The notes under the pieces: model-generated
What the model was told of the DNA's origin: nothing
Databases searched by the model: none
What the model saw: the letters and a program-made list of their open reading frames with translations, nothing else
Assembly (NCBI GenBank): GCA_944474755.1
Contig: OX104119.1
Span: 87,982,896 to 88,046,895 of the forward strand
Origin: Limnoperna fortunei
Lineage: Eukaryota > Mollusca > Bivalvia > Mytilida > Modiolidae
Direction: 5' to 3'
Length of the DNA stretch: 64,000 nucleotides
In this document: positions 56,301 to 64,000 of the stretch, piece after piece
Numbering within the stretch: the stretch's first letter is position 1
Layout of the letters: every line of letters starts with the position of its first letter
Translations under genes and position numbers: made by a program

Positions 56301-59299
56301 ATCCCGGAGAGTTCAGTCTTGGTGTTGCATATGTATATACCGGAGAGTTCAGTCTTGGTGTTGTCTGTGTATATCCCGGAGAGTTCAGTCTTGGTGTTGC
56401 ATATGTATATCCTGCAGAGTTCAGTCTTGGTGTTGCATATGTATATCCCGGAGAGTTCAGTCTTGGTGTTGCATATGTATATCCTGGAGTGGTTAGTCTT
56501 GGTGTTGTCTGTGTATATCTCGGAGAGTTCAGTCTTGGTGTTGTCTATGTATATCCCGCAGAGTTCAGTCTTTGTGTTGCATATGTATATCCCGGAGAGT
56601 TCATTCTTGGTGTTGCATATGTATATCCGGGAGAGTTCTGTCTTGGTGTTGCATATTTACATCCCGGAGAGTTCAGTCTTGGTGTTGTCTGTGTATATCC
56701 CGCAGAGTTCAGTCTTGGTGTTGCATATGTATATCCGGATAGTTCAGTCTTGGTGTTGTCTGTGCATATCCCGCAGAGTTCAGTCTTGGTGTTGTCTGTG
56801 TATATCCCGCAGAGTTCAGTCTTAGTGTTGTCTGTGTATATCCGGGAGAGTTCAGTCTTCATGTAGTCTGTGTATATCCTTGAGAGTTCAGTCTTGGTAA
56901 TGTCTGTGTATATCCGGGAGAGTTCAGTCTTGGTGTTGACTGTGTATATCCCGGAGAGTTCAGTCTTGGTGTTGCATATGTATATCCCGGAGAGTTCAGT
57001 CTTGGTGTTGTCTGTGTATATCCCGGAGAGTTCAGTCTTGGTGTTCCATATGTATATCCCGCAGAGTTCAGTCTTGGTGTTGCATATGTATATCCCGGAG
57101 AGTTCAGTCTTGGTGTTGCATATGTATATCCTGGAGTGGTTAGTCTTGGTGTTGTCTGTATATCTCGGAGAGTTCAGTCTTGGTGTTGTCTATGTATATC
57201 CCGCAGAGTTCAGTCTTGGTGTTGCATATGTATATCCGGGAGAGTTCTGTCTTGGTGTTGCATATTTACATCCCGGAGAGTTCAGTCTTGGTGTTGTCTG
57301 TGTATATCCCGCAGAGTTCAGTCTTGGTGTTGCATATGTATATCCCGGAGAGTTCAGTCTTGGTGTTGTCTGTGTATATCCCACAGAGTTCAGTCTTGGT
57401 GTTGCATATGTATATCCGGGAGAGTTCAGTCTTGGTGTTGCATATGTATATCCCGGAGATTTCAGTCTTGGTGTTGCATATGTATATCACGGAATGTTCA
57501 GTCTTGGTGTTGTCTGTGTATATCCCGGAGAGTTCAGTCTTGGTGTTGCATATGTATATGCCGGAGAGTTCAGTCTTGGTGTTGTCTGTGTATATCCCGC
57601 AGAGTTCAGTCTTGGTGTTGCATATGTATATCCCGTAGAGTTCAGTCTTGGTGTTGCATATGTATATCCCGGAGAGTTCAGTCTTGGTGTTGTCTGTGTA
57701 TATCCCGGAGAGTTCAGTCTTGGTGTTGCATATGTATATCCCGGAGAGTTCAGTCTTGGTGTTGTCTGTGTATATCCCGCAGAGTTCAGTCTTGGTGTTG
57801 CATATGTATATTCCGGAGAGTTCAGTCTTGGTGTTGCATATGTATATCCCGGAGTGTTCAGTCTTGGTGTTGTCTGTGTATATCCCGGAGAGTTCAGTCG
57901 TGGTGTTGTCTATGTATATCCCGCAGAGTTCAGTCTTGGTGTTGTATATGTATATCCCGGAGAGCTCAGTCTTGGTGTTGTCTGTGTATATCCCGGAGAG
58001 TTCAGTCATGGTGTTGTCTGTGTATATCCGGGAGAGTTCTGTCTTGGTGTTGCATATGTATATCCCGGAGAGTTCAGTCTTGGTGTTGTCTGTGTATATC
58101 CCGCAGAATTCAGTCTTGTTGTTGCATATGTATATCCGGGAGAGTTCAGTCTTGGTGTTGTCTGTGTATATCCCGGAGAGTTCAGTCTTGGTGTTGCATA
58201 TGTATATCTCGCAGAGTTCAGTCTTGGTGTTGCATATGTATATCCCGTAGAGTTCAGTCTTGGTGTTGCATAAGTATATCCCGGAGAGTTCAGTCTTGGT
58301 GTTGTCTGTATATATCCCGGAGAGTTCAGTCTTGGTGTTGCATATGTATATCCCGCAGAGTTCAGTCTTGGTGTTGCATATGTATATCCCGGAGAGTTCA
58401 GTCTTGGTGTTGCATATGTATATCCGGGAGAGTTCAGTCTTGGTGTTGCATATGTATATCCCGGAGAGTTCAGTCTTGTTGTTGCATATGTATATCCCGG
58501 AGAGTTCAGTCTTGGTGTTGCATATGTATATCCCGGAGAGTTCAGTCTTGGTGTTGTCTGTGTATATCCGGAGAGTTCAGTCTTGGTGTTGTCTGTGTAT
58601 ATCCCGGAGAGTTCAGTCATGGTGTTGTCTGTGTATATCCGGGAGAGTTCTGTCTTGGTGTTGCATATGTATATCCCGGAGAGTTCAGTCTTGGTGTTGT
58701 CTGTGTATATCCCGCAGAATTCAGTCTTGGTGTTGCATATGTATATCAGGGAGAGTTCAGTCTTGGTGTTGTCTGTGTATATCCCGCAGAGTTCAGTCTT
58801 GGTGTGGCATATGTATATCCGGGAGAGTTAAGTCTTGTGATGCATATGTATATCCCGGAGAGTTCAGTCTTGGTGTTGCATATGTATATCCCGGAGAGTT
58901 CAGTCTTGGTGTTGTCTGAGTATATCTCGGAGAGTTCAGTCTTGTTGTTGCATATGTATATCCCGGAGGGTTCAGTCTTGGTGTTGTCTGTGTATATCCC
59001 GGAGAGTTCAGTCTTGGTGTTGAATATGTATATCCCGGAGAGTTCGGTCTTGGTGTTTTCTGTGTATATCCGGGAGAGTTCAGTCGTGGTGTTGCATATG
59101 TATATCCCGAAGAGTTCAGTCTTGGTGTTGTCTATGTATATCCCGCAGAGTGCAGTCTTGGTGTTGCATATGTATATCCCGAAGAGTTCAGTCTTGGTGT
59201 TGCATATGTATATTCCGGAGAATTCAGTCTTGGTGTTGTCTGTGTATATCCCGTAGAGTTCAGTCTTTGTGTTGTCTATGTATATCCCGCAGAGTTCAG

Positions 59300-59946
59300 T
59301 CGTGGTGTTGCATATGTATATCCGGATAGTTCAGTCTTGGTGTTGTCTGTGCATATCCCGCAGAGTTCAGTCTTGGTGTTGTTTGTGTATATCCCGCAGA
59401 GTTTAGTCTTAGTGTTGTCTGTGTATGTCCGGGAGAGTTCAGACTTCATGTAGTCTGTGTATATCCCGGAGAGTTCAGTCTTGGTAATGTCTGTGTATAT
59501 CCGGGAGAGTTCAGTCTTGCTGTTGTCTGTGTATATCCCGGTGAGTTCAGTCTTGGTGTTGCATATGTACATCCCGGAGAGTTCAGTCTTGGTGTTGTCT
59601 GTGTATATCCCGGAGAGTTCAGTCTTGGTGTTGCATATGTATATCCCGCAGAGTTCAGTCTTGGTGTTGCATATGTATATCCCGGAGAGTTCAGTCTTGG
59701 TGTTGCATATGTATATCCTGGAGTTGTTAGTCTTGGTGTTGTCTGTGTATATCTCGGAGAGTTCAGTCTTGGTGTTGTCTATGTATATCCCGCAGAGTTC
59801 AGTCTTGGTGTTGCATATGTATATCCCGGAGAGTTCATTCTTGGTGTTGCATATGTATATCCGGGAGAGTTCTGTCTTGGTGTTGCATATTTACATCCCG
59901 GAGAGTTCAGTCTTGGTGTTGTCTGTGTATATCCCGCAGAGTTCAG
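59300..59946. repeat. 18-monomer higher-order repeat (647 bp), copy 1
   Basis: 18 x 36 minus 1. Shared marks include GTGTATGTCCGGGAG, CAGACTTCATGTAGTC and TATATCCTGGAGTTGTTAG. Confidence 0.75.
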
Positions 59947-60593
59947 TCTTGGTGTTGCATATGTATATCCGGATAGTTCAGTCTTGGTGTTGTCTGTGCA
60001 TATCCCGCAGAGTTCAGTCTTGGTGTTGTCTGTGTATATCCCGCAGAGTTTAGTCTTAGTGTTGTCTGTGTATGTCCGGGAGAGTTCAGACTTCATGTAG
60101 TCTGTGTATATCCCGGAGAGTTCAGTCTTGGTAATGTCTGTGTATATCCGGGAGAGTTCAGTCTTGCTGTTGTCTGTGTATATCCCGGTGAGTTCAGTCT
60201 TGGTGTTGCATATGTACATCCCGGAGAGTTCAGTCTTGGTGTTGTCTGTGTATATCCCGGAGAGTTCAGTCTTGGTGTTGCATATGTATATCCCGCAGAG
60301 TTCAGTCTTGGTGTTGCATATGTATATCCCGGAGAGTTCAGTCTTGGTGTTGCATATGTATATCCTGGAGTTGTTAGTCTTGGTGTTGTCTGTGTATATC
60401 TCGGAGAGTTCAGTCTTGGTGTTGTCTATGTATATCCCGCAGAGTTCAGTCTTGGTGTTGCATATGTATATCCCGGAGAGTTCATTCTTGGTGTTGCATA
60501 TGTATATCCGGGAGAGTTCTGTCTTGGTGTTGCATATTTACATCCCGGAGAGTTCAGTCTTGGTGTTGTCTGTGTATATCCCGCAGAGTTCAG
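59947..60593. repeat. 18-monomer higher-order repeat (647 bp), copy 2
   Basis: Adjacent to copy 1 and nearly identical. The same 647-bp spacing separates related blocks near 56223 and 56870. Confidence 0.75.
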
Positions 60594-61199
60594 TCTTGGT
60601 GTTGCATATGTATATCCCGGAGAGTTCAGTCTTGGTGTTGTCTGTGTATATCCCACAGAGTTCCGTCTTGGTGTTGCATATGTATATCCGGGAGAGTTCA
60701 GTCTTGGTGTTGCATATGTATATCCCGGAGAGTTCAGTCTTGGTGTTGCATATGTATATAACGGAATGTTCAGTCTTGGTGTTGTCTGTGTATATCCCGG
60801 AGAGTTCGGTCTTGGTGTTGCATATGTATATGCCGGAGAGTTCAGTCTTCGTGTTGTCTGTGTATATCCGGAAGAGTTCAGTCTTGGTGTTGTCTGTGTA
60901 TATCCCGCAGAGTTCAGTCTTGGTGTTGCATATGTATATCCCGGAGAGTTCAGTTTTGGTGTTGTCTGTGTATATCCCGGAGAGTTCAGTCTTGGTGTTG
61001 CATATGTATATCCCGAAGAGTTCAGTCTTGGTGTTGCATATGTATATCCCGGAGTGTTCAGTCTTGGTGTTGTCTGTGTATATCCCGGAGAGTTCAGTCT
61101 TGGTGTTGTCTATGTATACCCCGCAGAGTTCAGTCGTGGTGTTGCATATGTATATCCGGATAGTTCAGTCTTGGTGTTGTCTGTGCATATCCCGCAGAG

Positions 61200-62314
61200 T
61201 TCAGTCTTGGTGTTGTCTGTGTCTATCCCGCAGAGTTCAGTCTTGGTGTTGTCTGTGTATATCCGGGAGAGTTCAGTCTTCTTGTAGTCTGTGTATATCC
61301 CGGAGAGTTCAGTCTTGGTAATGTCTGTGTATATCCGGGAGAGTTCAGTCTTGGTGTTGTCTGTGTATATCCCGGAGAGTTCAGTCTTGGTGTTGCATAT
61401 GTATATCCCGGAGAGTACAGTCTTGGTGTTGTCTGTGTATATCCCGGAGAGTTCAGTCTTGGTGTTGCATATGTATATCCCGCAGAGTTCAGTCTTGGTG
61501 TTGCATATGTATATCCCGGAGAGTTCAGTCTTGGTGTTCCATATGTATATCCTGGAGGGGTTAGTCTTGGCGTTGTCTGTGTATATCTCGGAGATTTCAG
61601 TCTTGGTGTTGTCTATGTATATCCCGCAGAGTTCAGTCTTGGTGTTGCATATGTATATCCCGGAGAGTTCATTCTTGGTGTTGCATATGTATATCCGGGA
61701 GAGTTCTGTCTTGGTGTTGCATATTTACATCCCGGAGAGTTCAGTCTTGGTGTTGTCTGTGTATATCCCGCAGAGTTCAGTCTTGGTGTTGCATATGTAT
61801 ATCCCGGAGAGTTCAGTCTTGGTGTTGTCTGTGTATATCCCACAGAGTTCAGTCTTGGTGTTGCATATGTATATCCCGGAGAGTTCAGTCTTGGTGTTGC
61901 ATATGTATATCCCGGAGAGTTCAGTCTTGGTGTTGCAAATGTATATCACGGAATGTTCAGTCTTGGTGTTGTCTGTGTATATCCCGGAGAGTTCAGTCTT
62001 GGTGTTGCATATGTATATGCCGGAGAGTTCAGTCTTGGTGTTGTCTGTGTATATTCCGCAGAGTTCAGTCTTGGTGTTGCATATGTATATCCCGGAGAGT
62101 TCAGTCTTGGTGTTGCATATGTATATCCCGGAGAGTTCAGTCTTGGTGTTGCATATGTATATCCCGGAGAGTTCAGTCTTGGTGTTGCATATGTATATCC
62201 CGGAGAGTTCAGTCTTGGTGTTGTCTGTGTATATCCCGCAGAGTGCAGTCTTGGTGTTGCATATGTATATCCGGATAGTTCAGTCTTGGTGTTGTCTGTG
62301 CATATCCCGCAGAG
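61200..62314. repeat. 31-monomer higher-order repeat (1115 bp), copy 1
   Basis: 31 x 36 minus 1. Shared marks are CTTGTAGTCTGTG, TATATCACGGAATG and TATATGCCGGAGAG. Ends approximate. Confidence 0.65.
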
Positions 62315-63429
62315 TTCAGTCTTGGTGTTGTCTGTGTATATCCCGCAGAGTTCAGTCTTAGTGTTGTCTGTGTATATCCGGGAGAGTTCAGTCTTCTTGT
62401 AGTCTGTGTATATCCCGGAGAGTTCAGTCTTGGTAATGTCTGTGTATATCCGGGAGAGTTCAGTCTTGGTGTTGTCTGTGTATATCCCGGAGAGTTCAGT
62501 CTTGGTGTTGCATATGTATATCCCGGAGAGTTCAGTCTTGGTGTTGTCTGTGTATATCCCGGAGAGTTCAGTCTTGGTGTTGCATATGTATATCCCGCAG
62601 AGTTCAGTCATGGTGTTGCATATGTATATCCCGGAGAGTTCAGTCTTGTTGTTGCATATGTATATCCTGGAGTGGTTAGTCTTGGTGTTGTCTGTGTATA
62701 TCTCGGAGAGTTCAGTCTTGGTGTTGTCTATGTATATCCCGCAGAGTTCAGTCTTGGTGTTGCATATGTATATCCCGGAGAGTTCATTCTTGGTGTTGCA
62801 TATGTATATCCGGGAGAGTTCTGTCTTGGTGTTGCATATTTACATCCCGGAGAGTTCAGTCTTGGTGTTGTCTGTGTATATCCCGCAGAGTTCAGTCTTG
62901 GTGTTGCATATGTATATCCCGGAGAGTTCAGTCTTGGTGTTGTCTGTGTATATCCCACAGAGTTCAGTCTTGGTGTTGCATATGTATATCCGGGAGAGTT
63001 CAGTCTTGGTGTTGCATATGTATATCCCGGAGAGTTCAGTCTTGGTGTTGCATATGTATATCACGGAATGTTCAGTCTTGGTGTGGTCTGTGTATATCCC
63101 GGAGAGTTCAGTCTTGGTGTTGCATATGTAGATGCCGGAGAGTTCAGTCTTGGTGTTGTCTGTGTATATCCCGCAGAGTTCAGTCTTGGTGTTGCATATG
63201 TATATCCCGTAGAGTTCAGTCTTGGTGTTGCATATGTATCTACCGGAGAGTTCAGTCTTGGTGTTGTCTGTGTATATCCCGAAGAGATCAGTCTTGGTGT
63301 TGCATATGTATATCCCGTAGAGTTCAGTCTTGGTGTTGCATATGTATATCCCGGAGAGTTCAGTCTTGGTGTTGTCTGTGTATATCCCGGAGAGTTCAGT
63401 CTTGGTGTTGCATATGTATATCCCGGAGA
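62315..63429. repeat. 31-monomer higher-order repeat (1115 bp), copy 2
   Basis: Partner of 61200-62314. It has diverged slightly, for example GTGTGGTCTG and TATGTAGATGCC. Confidence 0.65.
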
Positions 63430-64000
63430 GTTCAGTCTTGGTGTTGCATATGTATATCCCGGAGAGTTCAGTCTTGGTGTTGCATATGTATATCCCGGAG
63501 AGTTCAGTCTTGGTGTTGTCTGTGTATATCCCGGAGAGTTCAGTCGTGGTGTTGTCTATGTATATCCCGCAGAGTTCAGTCTTGGTGTTGTATATGTATA
63601 TCCCGCAGAGTTCAGTCTTGGTGTTGTCTGTGTATATCCCGGAGAGTTCAGTCTTGGTGTTGTCTGTGTATATCCGGGAGAGTTCTGTCTTGGTGTTGCA
63701 TATGTATATCCCGGAGAGTTCAGTCTTGATGTCATCTGTGTATATCCCGCAGAATTCAGTCTTGTTGTTGCATATGTATATCCGGGAGAGTTCAGTCTTG
63801 GTGTTGTCTGTGTATATCCCGGAGAGTTCAGTCTTGGTGTTGCATATGTATATCCCGCAGAGTTCAGTCTTGGTGTTGCATATGTATATCCCGGAGAGTT
63901 CAGTCTTGGTGTAGCATAAGTATATCCCGGAGAGTTCAGTCTTGGTGTTGTCTGTGTATATCCCGGAGAGTTCAGTCTTGGTGTTGCATATGTATATCCC

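Larger units (their letters stand above)
24641..64000. repeat. 36-bp satellite, about 1,090 copies, open to the right
   Basis: Monomer of 36 bp in three parts: GTTGCATATG or GTTGTCTGTG, then TATATCCCGGAG, then AGTTCAGTCTTGGT. The two versions of the first part differ by three linked substitutions and are interspersed. Most other variation falls in CCCGGA (CCGGGA, CCCGCA, CCCGAA, CCTGGA, CCCTGA, CCCAGA). From about 29 kb on, a 1-bp deletion (GAGAGTCAGTC for GAGAGTTCAGTC) recurs. All three plus frames and two minus frames of the consensus lack stops. This explains the huge frames, such as 25588-29037 (1149 codons) and 39703-47697 (2664 codons). I see no exon borders, signal peptide or unique flanking coding sequence, so no gene is called. 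The array runs off the end of the window. Confidence 0.97.

Overview
The window is eukaryotic, non-coding and dominated by repeats. I found no intact protein-coding gene and no standalone tRNA or rRNA gene. The best guess for the organism is a marine bivalve or a related mollusc. This rests on two tRNA-derived SINE copies with an 'AACACCAATAAA' type tail, a Helentron-like element carrying a TCCG microsatellite and internal tandem repeats, and a decayed Tc1-like element. That assignment is inferred from repeat types I know from molluscs; no host gene supports it.

Layout. 47-288: old SINE on the minus strand. 436-1232: 13-copy minisatellite of 63 bp. 1233-1829: AT-rich sequence without a gene. 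1834-18867: a 17,034-bp macrosatellite made of two modules, B (857 bp, 14 copies) and A (449 bp, 9 copies). A has inverted termini and looks like a MITE. B module 8 is split by a 962-bp Helentron-like insertion at 10871-11832. 19281-19515: four copies of a 65-69-bp repeat. 19516-20905: Tc1-like transposon with a dead transposase. 21079-21238: a foldback element of two 74-bp arms. 22800-23095: 31-bp minisatellite. 23619-23878: well-preserved SINE with a 12-bp target-site duplication. 23905-64000: a minisatellite with a 36-bp monomer, about 1,090 regular copies in view and open at the right edge of the window.

The most unusual object is the 17-kb A/B array. Inside it, A is inserted in B with a 4-bp TATA duplication, and six B copies preserve the empty site. 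The whole array begins exactly at the left terminus of an A copy and ends exactly at the right terminus of another. Its outer flanks are a different 4-bp direct repeat, AAAT (1830-1833 and 18868-18871). The array therefore has the footprint of a single transposition event. Either a satellite block was moved by its outermost A termini, or a satellite circle recombined into a single resident A copy.

The 36-bp array is organised hierarchically. Two linked monomer haplotypes (GCATATG and GTCTGTG) are interspersed. A diagnostic 1-bp deletion recurs, and many nested higher-order repeats have lengths that equal n x 36 minus the number of such deletions. Five of the six frames of the monomer lack stops, so the very long reading frames here, up to 2,664 codons, are a by-product of the repeat and not evidence of a gene.
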